Source: Eutreptiella sp. 'Long Island Sound 2002'
Taxonomy: Eukaryota; Euglenozoa; Euglenophyceae; Eutreptiales; Eutreptiaceae
Length of the DNA: 64,000 nucleotides
Assembly: GCA_964036045.1 (NCBI GenBank)
Contig: OZ038378.1
Location: 23,487,935-23,551,934 of the forward strand
Direction of reading: 5' to 3'
Numbering within the stretch: the first letter of the stretch is position 1; every line of letters begins with the position of its first letter. Position numbers and translations under genes: made by a program. Shown in pieces: positions 48,149 through 58,524 of this stretch. The notes under the pieces were generated by a model. That model worked only from the letters and a program-made list of their open reading frames with translations, did not search any database and was not told the origin of the DNA.

Positions 48149-50517
48149 TAAAGAAGGTCCCTACCAGGACCGGCCCCCGCTGTGCCCCTTCCGCCTGTAA
48201 TCCCTGCTTATTTGCTCCTGATCAATGCTTGCATTTCTCAAAGTCCCGGGTCCAAAATCCAAAAATATAGAAAATCGAAAATACAATCCTCCTTCAACCC
48301 TGAACAGCAATCAGATCCCACAAATGCAGCAATAACCCGATTCACAATCCAATCCACGATGCGGGCTTCCGTTCAGCACACCGGTCTTCCCACGGTGGCG
48401 GGCATGTACAAGAATTGCACCAAGGAAGAAAGCCCTGAAATTGGCATATGAACACAAATAAAGCAAAGTTGGGGAAAGAGGTAAACATACACATTCACAA
48501 CCATAAACCCCTCATTCCCTGGACTCAAGACCTTCCCTTGACTCACCAACATATTGCCCTGAACCAGGTCAAATGAGATGGCTGAATGCCATGTGTCACA
48601 AGTCATTAAATAAACCCCAAAAATGTGTTCACTCCCAAGCCTATATATCCTAGCCCAATAGGGGAGGTGGCGTGTCATGGCCTAGAGTGGCACTCAGGAC
48701 CATGCCCTACCCTGACATAACCTTGGTTGGACTTGGAGTCGAATGGGCTCGGAGATATGCCCCATGAGTTTGAACTCATAACATACCAAAAAACTGCCAA
48801 TTCACACCATATTGGCCATATATCAAATATATGCTCAAAATTGAGGTTACCACTTATCCGAATGCTCAAAGCATGCATGGAATCGAAGTCTAGCATTCAT
48901 GGAGGATAGAGACCAAAGGTCAATGCCCATGTACATCCCCACTTTACCCTCGAAACCCCTTCGGATATGGGCGTCAGGCACTGCCCAAGTCAGCCCATGA
49001 TCTTGAGACCAATTCTTGTGATCCTTCGTGCGCCAAGCCAAATGGAGTACGTGATCCGGCATATGGTGGTGTTCAACTCCAAAGCATATGCCAACATATG
49101 AACAACATACCATGGTTCGACTCTCCAAAGGCTTCTTGCTGTTTGCCGACCAGGTAAGTACACAAAACACAAAAATGAGCAAAAATTGAGGTCAAAAACA
49201 TGAAAATATGACCAAATACAAAGTTGTCATGATAGTATATCTCTATGCTCACCCATGATATCCGCTCATGGTTCAATACACAAATGATTGGAACCATTTG
49301 CGAACAATTCCTCCACTTGGATCCCCAATCGTGCGCATGGAGATACCTTCGCCACTCATATCTACATGCCCCATGAAAATGGGAGTGCACTCATGGTTCT
49401 CTTTACCAAACATACCATGAGCAATACATACGCGGTAGACTTAGTCTAGCGCTTTGAATTCCATAATTGGGACATGGGCAAAGCCCTTGTCACGTGTGGC
49501 TCCCCATCTCTTCGGCCACACGAAGATATATAACATGGGCGTGAGCACATCAAGACATGTACCATGCATATAACAATACCCTCAAAAATGTGGCTCCGAC
49601 CATGATATGCCATGTCCCTCCATGGACATAACTTCACGTTAAAAATACGTTGGAACCCAAGGAAAGTTGCTATGCAACCCCAACACTCATGCGGCACACT
49701 CGAAAGTCGCAATAAAATGTTCGGTTGCACGGTCCAAGAGTTATATATCACTTTATACCCTCTTGACCATTATCCCTTGCTATACCGGGCATGTGTACAC
49801 ACCAAAGGCGTTTGATGCTTCCTAAATTAAGTTGAGACTAAGGCGCTTGCAACCCAACCTTCCTTGTTCTCTTTCATCACACTCGCGCGTAGATATGGCC
49901 CTTCAAAGTGGTCCCACGATTCGCTTTTGTTTCCCTTATATCTCCAAGTCAAATGGGTGGCAAGTATAAGGGAAACCTGATTCGGGCATAGGGAAAAGAG
50001 TATGACCACTCGAAGAAGACCAAATCAAGTGCGGCGATGTCGAAGTCAAAAATCCGATTTCGACATCGCGAAAAATTCAGAATAAAATTTCGAGTGCTTA
50101 TTTAGAAAATTGCGGAAGCAACGAACCCTTTACTGATGAAATCTGACCCTTCATCGGGGTTTCCGCCAAAATATCTGGAAATAACAGTTAACCAATCGGT
50201 TAACGCAAAATCGCGAGCCAACTGACAGTCGCCGATACATTGACCATCAGAACGAAAGGCTGAAAAATTACAGAAAAAATTTTGATGTTAATAAAACCCT
50301 GTTGATTCCTGATGTTCCGATATATAAATCTCCGCTGGCGGCGCCTCGGTACTGAATATGGCCGCTCATAGCCGGAATGGCCAAACCTATCACACTATCA
50401 CATCGGGTTAGGTCAGGTGGATGGGAGAGTATGATATCAGCCAATGGCGGCTTGCCGGCACATAGATACACACCCCAAGTGACGCCCAGATGGCTACGGG
50501 GGTCCGAACCGGCTTCA
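48149..50517 (-). repeat. Element 2 5' LTR
   Basis: Near-identical partner of 37292-39656, about 98.5% by eye count. Minus strand TGAAGCCGG...CTTCTTTA. It is followed by the primer-binding site. Confidence 0.93.
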
Positions 50518-50898
50518 CCTCCGATGCAATGCGGGGCAACTGTGACAACTGCTCTTACACCCATACACAGGCACGTCTGCACAAGAGTGCTCGCTGCACC
50601 TGTGAGGTTAGAACACAGTCAGTAGACTGACACAGGGAAATTAGTTTCGCTTTTTACGCTGGGACATACTCTCAGCACGGGTTAGTAGCTGCCCCTCGTT
50701 GTTCTCAACGAGGTAGGAGCGGAAAATAGGGTTGATACTACCATCTGGTTGTATGAAGGCTGACATAGGTTCCCAGGTCGCCTCAGATAACCCATAGCCA
50801 TCCCACAGGGTTAGGAATTTTTAGCCCTGTTTATACTCGTGGCGAGCAATACCTGCAACCAAGTAGTAACCATCGACTGCCATCTCTTCGGCAGTCAC
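50518..50898 (-). other. Element 3 3' UTR, right of the element 2 insertion
   Basis: Non-coding sequence between the pol stop and the edge of element 2. No gene is seen. Confidence 0.5.
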
Positions 50899-53808
50899 CT
50901 ATTCGAGTTCGTCTGCCTCCTCTAGACTGGCAGCGTTCTCTAGGTCTATACGCTCGACCTTACTGTCGCTGAGGCGCCTTTCATCCCAGGACAAATCGTC
51001 AGGGGAGTGATAGTGCCTCAACTGTTTAGGTGCACACAGCAGTTCACCATCAAGACGTGGACTGCACCTGACATGGATCCTGGATCCATCTATGCTGATG
51101 ATACGATAGGGTCCAAAATAACGGTCCTGTAGGCAGTTACGTGGCCAGGAGGGTAGGCGTGAATGGTGAACGAAAACAAGGTCACCAACCTTGAAGCTGG
51201 CAGGTTGCCGTAGGCGGTTCCGTCGGCTCAGTTCACGGACACGAATGTGTCTCAGGTTAGTCCCAGCCTGGTTAGCCAGAGACTGCTTGTGTTCCAGCCA
51301 ATCCCCCACAGGGCTCTTGAAGTCCTCAGGAAAGGGGGTTTTGAAGAACCATACAGGTCGTCCTCCATGGAACAGTTCGTGGGGGGTGAAACCCATAGAG
51401 GAGCTTCGCTGTGAGTTCATGGTCAGCACTGCCCAGGGCACTAAGCGTACCCAGTCCTTGGTACGCTCCTGTTTCATCTGGATTCTTAAGTTTTGCTCCA
51501 CCACACGGTTCTGTCTCTCACAGAGAGGGTTAGACGTGTGGGTATAGGGCACACCTGTGGTTACCTCCACGTTGAGGGCATTTAGCACTCGTTTGTACCA
51601 CCCAGTGTCACTGCGGATGCGTACATCCTCATCAGAGTGCACCTGCTTAGGTGCTCCATAGGGTTCGAACCATTGTTCGACCAACATTTTCACAGTCTGC
51701 TCACCTGTGATTTTCTTACTGCAAGGGAACACACGGGTGAAGCGAGATAGGCCACAGGTGACCACTAGGCAACTATCATAGCCGCCGAAGCGTGGTAGGC
51801 CGTGGATGAAATCCACGTAGAGAAGAGAGTTAGCACAATAGGGTATGGGTAAGCTGGAGATCAGGCCCCTATCCCTACTGTCGCTCTGCTTGCGCGCATG
51901 ACAGCCACAAGCACCCACAATGGTCTGCATACGCGACCTCAGTTCAGTCAGGGTTAGACTAGAGTAGAAACACTCACGGAAGAAGTCCACTGAGCAATTA
52001 GCGCCAGTGTGACAAGAACTGAGATGGGACCACTGTACGCATCCATCCAGTCGTGCCTCAGGCACCACGATTCGGTCCTCGTAGAAGAGGTACTGATTGT
52101 TTTTATACCACTGGTGCCCGTCAATGACACAGGGTTCGAGACCAGTGCTGAGGGTTTGGAGTATTTCTTTATACTCTGACTGATAGTCGGTTAGACTCCA
52201 ACCCTCCAGGATTCCAGCAGTGCGCATGGACAGGTCAAGCTGGACATCCATACGCCGGAAAGCCTCTCTGGCGAGCGCCTCAGAGCTCTCACCTATAAGC
52301 GCATCGAAGTTGTTGCGCGATATATAGTCAGACAGTTCATTTCTTATTCCGGGGATATGATGAACTGTCAGCCTGAACTGACTCAGGTAAGTCCACCACC
52401 GCTTTAGCTTTGCTTTCTCTGCTGGTGGGCCCTTCTGAAAAGACTTCATAGGTTCCTGGTCACACAGCCAGACAATAGGGTTAGATCCCAGGAGTCGGGA
52501 TTGTGACGAAAGCACCAACATACCGGCCAGGAGTTCCTGGTCATAGGTGCTGTAATTGGAACGCGCTTGGTTCCATTTCCAATTCCAGTGTCCCAGTGGC
52601 ACCAGCCGCCACTCACTGGTAGGATAGTCATGTTTTAACGAACCATCACGGTTCAGTCCACTAGTACGATAATGGCAGTGGGTTAGTTCAGCGGGGTTAA
52701 GCTCCTGCCATTGGTAGATCGTACCACCCCCCCCTACATCACTGGCATCAGTGATCAGGACTATCTCGCCCTTAGGGCGGGGTACTCCCAGGCAGTTGGA
52801 GGAGGCAATTTTCTTCTTCAACTCCTGGAAACACTCTTCCTCTCTGGCGGTCCACCTCCAGGGAGTAGTTTTCTTGATTAGGTCAGTGAGGGGGGCAGAG
52901 GAGTAAGTAAAATTGTGGATGTGACGCCGATAGAAATTACAGGCGCCCACAAAACACCTCACGTCGTGTAGACCCTTCTTAGGGTCATCGCGGATCTGCA
53001 TGTCCTGTAGGGGCTGCATCTTAGACGCGGCTGGTTTCCACCAACCATACCCCACGTCGAAACCCAAATATTCCATCTCCTCTTTCAAAACCTCACTTTT
53101 TTCGAGTTTAATTCGGAGATGCTTTTCTTGACAAACAATGAAAAATTCACGGAGGAGAAGGACATGGTCCTCTTGGGTATTAGTACCCAAACTCACGTCG
53201 TCAATGTGGGCCTCCATTTCTGCACCTCGAGAAATCAACTCCTGTACTACAGGCCTGCGCCTCAGTATGTACAAAATTTTTTTCATTAGCTCTTGGAAAA
53301 GCGCTGGGGCATTAGCCACCCCGAAAGGCATAACCTTCCACTTAAAGACACGGCCCTTAGGGGTTATAAAAGCCAGCAGCTCCTGAGCTGCGGCGGTTAG
53401 GTCCACCTGCCAGAAACCAGAGCGTTTGTCCATTTTGGTCTTGTACCTGCATTTGGCAATACGCTCCGGGGTATTTTCCATGTTAGGAATACCTCCTGAG
53501 TGGTTCTGGGTTTTCCTGTTGACCTCACCATAGTCAACAAGCAGTCGTAGGGCAGTCGACCCTGGTTTGGCAACCAGGAAACAGGGACTGCAGTGATGGG
53601 GGTAGTCCCCCTTCTTATATTCTTCAACGAGGCCAGCATCAATACATTCCTGGATCTGGCGCTCGATTTCTTCAACCTGTTCCTGTGGAGAGGGATAGGG
53701 ACGACGCCTCACTCGCGTCTTTTCAAATTCAGGTTTCAGTTTCAGGTCCATCTGGACCATTTTTTTACAAGAGAGGGGGGGGCGGCAAGGCGCCGAATAC
53801 CTCCTCAT
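50899..53808 (-). CDS. Element 3 pol: RT, RNase H and integrase
   Basis: 969 codons from ATG 53808. RT has RLLVDYGEVN, KRSGFWQVDL, FGVANAPALFQELM and the catalytic AHIDDVSLG. RNase H opens with LITDASDVGGGG. The integrase has a His/Cys zinc region (SSCHTGANC...CGCH), a core with Asp in YVDFIHGLP, Asp in VHSDEDVRI and Glu in NPLCERQNR, and an SH3-like tail with RYFGPYRI. No chromodomain is present, unlike elements 1 and 2. The frame is intact. It overlaps the preceding ORF by 44 nt in the +1 frame at a C8/A7 homopolymer zone (near 53766-53781), so it may be made by frameshift. Confidence 0.92.
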   Translation of the reverse strand: MRRYSAPCRPPLSCKKMVQMDLKLKPEFEKTRVRRRPYPSPQEQVEEIERQIQECIDAGLVEEYKKGDYPHHCSPCFLVAKPGSTALRLLVDYGEVNRKTQNHSGGIPNMENTPERIAKCRYKTKMDKRSGFWQVDLTAAAQELLAFITPKGRVFKWKVMPFGVANAPALFQELMKKILYILRRRPVVQELISRGAEMEAHIDDVSLGTNTQEDHVLLLREFFIVCQEKHLRIKLEKSEVLKEEMEYLGFDVGYGWWKPAASKMQPLQDMQIRDDPKKGLHDVRCFVGACNFYRRHIHNFTYSSAPLTDLIKKTTPWRWTAREEECFQELKKKIASSNCLGVPRPKGEIVLITDASDVGGGGTIYQWQELNPAELTHCHYRTSGLNRDGSLKHDYPTSEWRLVPLGHWNWKWNQARSNYSTYDQELLAGMLVLSSQSRLLGSNPIVWLCDQEPMKSFQKGPPAEKAKLKRWWTYLSQFRLTVHHIPGIRNELSDYISRNNFDALIGESSEALAREAFRRMDVQLDLSMRTAGILEGWSLTDYQSEYKEILQTLSTGLEPCVIDGHQWYKNNQYLFYEDRIVVPEARLDGCVQWSHLSSCHTGANCSVDFFRECFYSSLTLTELRSRMQTIVGACGCHARKQSDSRDRGLISSLPIPYCANSLLYVDFIHGLPRFGGYDSCLVVTCGLSRFTRVFPCSKKITGEQTVKMLVEQWFEPYGAPKQVHSDEDVRIRSDTGWYKRVLNALNVEVTTGVPYTHTSNPLCERQNRVVEQNLRIQMKQERTKDWVRLVPWAVLTMNSQRSSSMGFTPHELFHGGRPVWFFKTPFPEDFKSPVGDWLEHKQSLANQAGTNLRHIRVRELSRRNRLRQPASFKVGDLVFVHHSRLPSWPRNCLQDRYFGPYRIISIDGSRIHVRCSPRLDGELLCAPKQLRHYHSPDDLSWDERRLSDSKVERIDLENAASLEEADELE

Positions 53809-55090
53809 AGGTTATCAGCAGTTTCTTCAGTCGGGGGTCAAGGTTAAGACTCTCAAGTTTCTGCAGAAAATCCCCCTCAGCATGGAGGTTGCTCTTTCCA
53901 TGTTCTTTCTTTTTCTGCCGATCAGCAGTTTCGGCAGGCACAGAACCATCGTCCCACTCAGGGGGACATTGCTGCCCATAGTGCAGAGAAGACACTAGCG
54001 GTATCTCAGGATCAGGCAGCGTATAGGAATCATTGTCCTCCTCAGACCAGATGGAGGATTTCCAGGTCTGTCTGAGGTATTGCAGCCGCTCTTGGCGCTC
54101 AATACCTTCGGCCTTCAGGTACAACAGCTGCCGGAGTTCCTGACTGTCATGCTCAGACAATGGCATGTTATTAGACGCAGGCCGCGCCAGAGCATCAGCA
54201 ATCCGGGCCACGGGTTCACCTGTGTGCATAGGCTGCATGTGTAGCACTGGCTTCCCAACAGGGGAAGCGGGCTCAGAGGTTGACTCTAGATCTACTTCCT
54301 CCAGCAACAGCTGGGCTAGGAAGGCACTGTGTTTTAGGTCAACACAGCTGGGATCAACAGGAGGAATAGTGCTGGCGATCTCAGACAGTTGGTCGTCTGC
54401 ATCCTCCTTTACAGCTGCAGGTTCCAGATAGCCATCGGGAGACTCACACCCTGTAAGTGTGGCAGATAGGTGCTCAGGAGATCGATTTTTGAGATCAGAA
54501 AGAGTCAGGCCACGATTTTCGGCCATGACCTCTTTCAGTAGCACCTGGTCTAGGTCACACAGGGGTACAGGATTGAGAGATCCATCAACGATCGACAGGA
54601 AACTGGCCCACTCAGGGGCCTGCATAGCTGTGTCTGAGTCCTCAGGCACATAGATGGGGCCGTCGGGGAGTTGCACTCTTCCCACGGTCATTCGATCTAG
54701 CATACGGCGCCAGTAAGCATGTTCACCAGAGCAGCCCCAGTCAGGGGTGCACATGACAACCCTTCCTCCCTCATAAGCGATTTTGGTTAGAACCTTCGCG
54801 AGCAGGGAGAAGGGAGGGTTAGCATATGCTAGGCCCATTGCTTTCCAGAAGAAACGGAAAGCATTGTTCGATTGTTTCGAGCAGTACAACTGCATGATGT
54901 GCTGTTGTTGGCTCGCAAACAATTCCACCTGGATCTCATCCAGGTTTACCTGAAGGGCCGCCAGTCCATTTTCAAGAACGTGACGGGCTAATTCGTAGTT
55001 TTCAGTACAATAGTTAGTCTTGGATGCGTAGCGCAGCCCAGACTCTTTTCGTCCTGACAGCTCCAAAGGTACGGAGAGACCCCATGCCAA
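53765..55090 (-). CDS. Element 3 spacer protein: methyltransferase-like domain between protease and RT
   Basis: 441 codons; the first codon is TTG, so expression probably depends on upstream translation. Residues 53-140 read VELFASQQQ...AYANPPFSLLAKVL...VVMCTPDW...YWRRMLDRM. NPPF (residues 91-94) matches the DPPY/NPPY-type catalytic motif of N6-adenine methyltransferases, and the arrangement recalls the Dam-like domain of DIRS elements (family knowledge; homology not tested). A long acidic linker follows. The ORF overlaps protease by 77 nt and ends at the homopolymer where RT begins. Confidence 0.65.
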   Translation of the reverse strand: MAWGLSVPLELSGRKESGLRYASKTNYCTENYELARHVLENGLAALQVNLDEIQVELFASQQQHIMQLYCSKQSNNAFRFFWKAMGLAYANPPFSLLAKVLTKIAYEGGRVVMCTPDWGCSGEHAYWRRMLDRMTVGRVQLPDGPIYVPEDSDTAMQAPEWASFLSIVDGSLNPVPLCDLDQVLLKEVMAENRGLTLSDLKNRSPEHLSATLTGCESPDGYLEPAAVKEDADDQLSEIASTIPPVDPSCVDLKHSAFLAQLLLEEVDLESTSEPASPVGKPVLHMQPMHTGEPVARIADALARPASNNMPLSEHDSQELRQLLYLKAEGIERQERLQYLRQTWKSSIWSEEDNDSYTLPDPEIPLVSSLHYGQQCPPEWDDGSVPAETADRQKKKEHGKSNLHAEGDFLQKLESLNLDPRLKKLLITYEEVFGALPPPPLL

Positions 55091-55442
55091 GGTCGCAGTG
55101 CAAAGAATAGGGGCGCTGGAGAGACAGCGTTTTTACCTGGGGGTTTCTTCGTAGGAAGTCTGTACCAATGACGACGTCAAAGGCGTCGGTGTCCAGCACT
55201 CTGCAGTGTTGGGTCACGGTTTCGTCGCCCAAGCATATAGTCACATCGACCCCCCCCAAGGAATGGATGGTACGCCCATCCCCTACTCTTATGGCCACGG
55301 TCTTAGTTTTCTTGAAAGTCTTTAGCAGGCGCCGGGCCACTATGGAAAGTGGTGCACCGGTGTCAGGCACCGCTCGAAAAACTTGATCCCCGATTTTCAC
55401 GAGGATCCAGAAAACCAAGTCCTCGTCTTCGGAGCCGCCCCC
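55014..55442 (-). CDS. Element 3 aspartic protease, read through from gag
   Basis: Open from the codon after the gag TAG (55445-55443) to 55014. Retropepsin signature DTGAPLSIVARRLL (near 55365) and the second hydrophobic motif DVVIGTDFL. There is no ATG before the catalytic Asp; the only Met is near the C-terminus. It is in the gag frame, so suppression of the gag UAG is the straightforward expression route. Confidence 0.85.
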   Translation of the reverse strand, partial: GGGSEDEDLVFWILVKIGDQVFRAVPDTGAPLSIVARRLLKTFKKTKTVAIRVGDGRTIHSLGGVDVTICLGDETVTQHCRVLDTDAFDVVIGTDFLRRNPQVKTLSLQRPYSLHCDLGMGSLRTFGAVRTKRVWAALRIQD

Positions 55443-55504
55443 CTACTCCTCATCAGGGAACTTGACATCCACCCCTGCAGCTATGAGGGACCTGGCCATC
55501 CAGG
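55443..55504 (-). CDS. Element 3 gag C-terminal end, cut off by the nested LTR element
   Basis: A short piece continuing the gag frame after removal of 55505-58793 and one CCAGG copy (3294 bp, a multiple of 3). It encodes an acidic end and stops at TAG 55445-55443, whose next bases are GGGGGGCGG. Confidence 0.7.
55500..55504 (+). repeat. Left CCAGG target duplication of the nested LTR element
   Basis: CCAGG, repeated at 58794-58798, flanking the outer ends of the 269-bp LTRs. Confidence 0.85.
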
Positions 55505-55773
55505 TATGACGGGTTATGCCCAGTACGGGGCTGCCTGCAGCCAGATCGCGATCCTGTAGCTTAGGATGCGTCGCGCGCGTGCAGAAATAAAGGATTTTAC
55601 GCTCTTGAAAAGTTCTGTGTATTATCCCAGGGTATTGCAAAATGACAGGCGGATGAACAATTTCAAAACTCTGTTAGTCTGTGGATTATTCAGGTCCTGA
55701 TTGTGGTGCTGTTCGTGCCTGGTGCAGAATTAGTTGATCTGGAATCGAGAACTCAAAGGTGGTCCTGAATACA
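55505..55773 (+). repeat. Left LTR of the nested element
   Basis: TATGACGGGTTATGCC...CCTGAATACA; the second base is A where the right LTR has G. Contains AAATAAAGG, a poly(A)-signal-like motif, near 55586. Confidence 0.9.
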
Positions 55774-55804
55774 AGAGTTTTGGTGTTCATCTAGGACAGT
55801 ACCA

Positions 55805-56329
55805 ATGGAAGAGGAGGTCCTGGAGTGCTGTGACAGTGAGAGTCCGACGGAGATGCCTGCTACAGTGTATGCTCGTGGTCTCGCTACGGAGTTGGAGAAG
55901 TGTGAAGTTCCACGAATCGTGAACCATGAAGAGAGAAAACAAGCTCGCCAAAAACTTCGCAACGAGAGGTACGCAAGGGCGTGTGCAAATGTCCTGCCGC
56001 CACATTACAAAAGTGTTCACGTTCATGGTCTGAGTGTGGAAGAACAATGGGAATGCGTTTACGGAGGTGTTCAACAGGCGCAGGCCATTCAGGCTGATGA
56101 AGAGAGCGAGGAGGCCGCCATTCGTGCGGCCAACAGTGAAAAGGAGTCTGCTTGCTCTGCGGCAGCAGGGCACGAAGCCCAACTGAAGAAGAAGATCCGT
56201 CGCGGCGGCTACGGAGCCCGCCGGTGTCAGAGAACAGAAAATCACCCAAGCAAAAATTCTGACCTGAACTTCTTCAGAGAACAGAGTCTTAGAGTGCACC
56301 CTGAGAGTGCACAGGCGTGCACCTCGTGA
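55805..56329 (+). CDS. Nested element ORF: 174-aa charged protein of unknown function
   Basis: ATG 55805 (context accaATGG), 24 nt beyond the PBS-like site. The protein is rich in Glu, Ala, Lys and Arg and probably helical (EERKQARQKLRNERYARACANV; KKKIRRGGYGARR), with a basic C-terminal half. It could be a small gag-like or RNA-binding protein, but no family is recognised. Confidence 0.5.
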   Translation: MEEEVLECCDSESPTEMPATVYARGLATELEKCEVPRIVNHEERKQARQKLRNERYARACANVLPPHYKSVHVHGLSVEEQWECVYGGVQQAQAIQADEESEEAAIRAANSEKESACSAAAGHEAQLKKKIRRGGYGARRCQRTENHPSKNSDLNFFREQSLRVHPESAQACTS

Positions 56330-56590
56330 GTGCCCGGGCGTGCACCTCAGGAGTGCCCAAGAGGATCAGTTCACTCAAGCGCGGTGGCGAAGGCGCTAAA
56401 GGTGTGCACGAAGGCGAGAAAGGCAGCGCGGCATTGCTGATCGCTGGCGCCGCTGCAGGAGAGCGCTGACAGTGAGCGCTGATGCGCAGTGCAGCGCTGC
56501 AGGCAAGCGCTTTTGGAAAGCGCTGCGTGCAAGCGCTGAATGACAGCGCACACAACGAGCGCTGCAGGAGAGCGCTGCTGAAGTCAAAGC
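56296..56590 (+). repeat. Short-repeat cluster with many AGCGCT palindromes
   Basis: First GCGTGCACCTC / GAGTGCCC units (56296-56365), then about nine AGCGCT or near copies between 56460 and 56580 in the nested element. Confidence 0.7.
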
Positions 56591-58524
56591 AGTAAAGGAG
56601 AGAGGGGCCGGGTTGTGGCAAGGAAGATAAATATAAAGGTTGTGTAGTGTCTTGCGTGTGTTCGTGCACGCTTGCGCAGTGGAAAGCCACAGAGGTGGCA
56701 GTTTTCACTGCATAACCGGGTTTCAGCCTCAGCTCATTCTCAGTTCGTGTCAGATTCATTGCCACAGTCACTGCTAGGACCAGCGTAGCACTGGACAGCT
56801 CTCTGGGTTGACGCGCGCCTCCCCTGAGCCTCGTGCTTGGGCTGGCTGGCTGTCAGCGCGTTTGCCTTTGTGTGTTTTTTTTTAGTGTTCGTCAAGTTTT
56901 ATATTTTGTGGCTGAATCTAGCTCAAATGAGCTTGATGGGAAAAACGGGTTTGACGTCAAGCGCCTTCGGCGCTCAAAAAGCACTGTTTTTGTGCTCAGT
57001 GGCTCACACTGATGTGCAGCCTTGCTTCAGTTTTTTGAATCTGAGGCCTCAGGGCCAGTTTTACACTGGCCTGATTTTGAGCATTTTGCTCAGGAGATGT
57101 CAACCCAATTTTGGCTTGATTTGCTGACAAGAGGAATATTTTTGCAAAAGACTTCTGAAATTTTTTCAGAGTCACAGTGTGGCTCTTCTCTTGTTTTTTG
57201 TTAACTCTTTGTTCCTGTTTGGGAGCTGGGGCACGTCTGTGCATCTGCCGGTGCCCCACTCCCACATTTAATCTATGGGTAAACTTATCATTTTTTTTGG
57301 GTACCCTCCCCACCTACTGTCCCAGTTTGGGACTCTTATGCTCTGCCACTGCAGACTTACATTGCAGAGCCACTGCTCCTGCAGTGCCTCCAGCCCCCCC
57401 CACAGAGGAGTTGGTGCCTCAGTGGGTACATACACTCTAGGCCAGAGTGTATGGGAACATTCTTCTTTGTTTTTTTTTTACAAGAGAATTTTGGGGTGCA
57501 GGTTTTGCCTGAGGGCAGCACCCCACGGTGGGAGGGGGGCGAGGCCTCAGCAACATATGTGCTGTAGGCCCGTGTACTGTTTACTTGCATTTTTTTTTCT
57601 GGGGACGCTCAGCAATTTTTTTACTAATGTATGCACGTGTGCACAGTTGCGCATGTGTTTGCTGCATTGTATGCATGCAGGTTCGTTTGCCCTAACCTTC
57701 TGATTTTCTTACCCTTTCTCCTTTGCTTCCCTGTTTCCAGGTCAGTGAGATACAATGGGGATCAATTTTCAGATGTCGACATATCAAAAATACTTTTGGG
57801 TGAGTCCAGCCAATTCAGGTCTGTGTTCTTGTTTCTGCACCAGCCCCCCCCTACGTCAGCGCCCCTATTTTGTTTCTCTGTCCTCTGCCTCAGAGTGATG
57901 GAGAGAGTGCTGCTCAAGATGCTCAGAAGTAATTTAATTTTATATATTTCACAAGGCCGCAGCAGAAGCTTTTTGTATATTAGCACTAAGGATCTCTATA
58001 CCCCGTGGGGCAGCACAGTGTGTATTCACTGTCTTTTTTTGTGCCCCGTTGTTGCTGCATTTGTGCCTGTTTGTCAATTTTTTTTCAAACTTCTGAGCAG
58101 AGTTTTTTTGGTGCACAAAGATCTTTGGAATCAGACTGGTGGCATGGGCAGTAAGTAGAACACAATCAGTGAAACTGTCTTGGATTTCAGCTTTTGTAAA
58201 ACTGCCCCCCTGAGTTTTAGGCCAGGAGTTTAGAGCAGGATTTTGCTTAGGTGAATTTCTGTTTGAAAACTTTTAGTGCTTTCTCAGGAATTTTTTCCCA
58301 TAGTCAGCTGGGTTTTTAGGTGGCAGTGACCCCCCCCACTCAGGATAGTGTTGGGATACCCGAAAAAAGTAGAGGGAGCTTAGTTCAGGACTTCAGGTCT
58401 TGGGGTTAGGACAGTCCATTTCAAAAAAAAAGGAATTTTTTTCTGTACATGGCTGTGCATACCCCTGGGTTTGTGTCAGCCCTTGCAGGTGGCCTGGTGG
58501 CTGCGGCAAGGGCTTGGCGGGGGG
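56591..58524 (+). other. Nested element non-coding interior
   Basis: About 1.9 kb, T-rich with many T runs. A pyrimidine tract ending CCCTGTTTCCAG|GTCAG near 57737 looks like a splice acceptor. No convincing gene. It ends with GCAAGGGCTTGGCGGGGG, a purine-rich tract before the right LTR. Confidence 0.6.

Larger units (their letters stand above)
37292..50517 (-). mobile_element. Element 2: nearly intact chromovirus (Ty3/gypsy) with 2.37-kb LTRs
   Basis: Minus-strand element with LTRs at 37292-39656 and 48149-50517 that differ at roughly 35 positions by eye. In order on the minus strand: PBS, coiled-coil gag N-part, gag with zinc knuckle, protease, spacer, RT, RNase H, integrase, chromodomain and PPT. 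The main lesions are single in-frame stops. Flanking 5-mers (TCCTG left, CCTCC right) do not form a clean duplication. Confidence 0.93.

Noticed and set aside
37287-50522. Target duplication for element 2
   Set aside because: The flanks TCCTG and CCTCC do not match at the LTR edges I could define; I therefore did not annotate a duplication.
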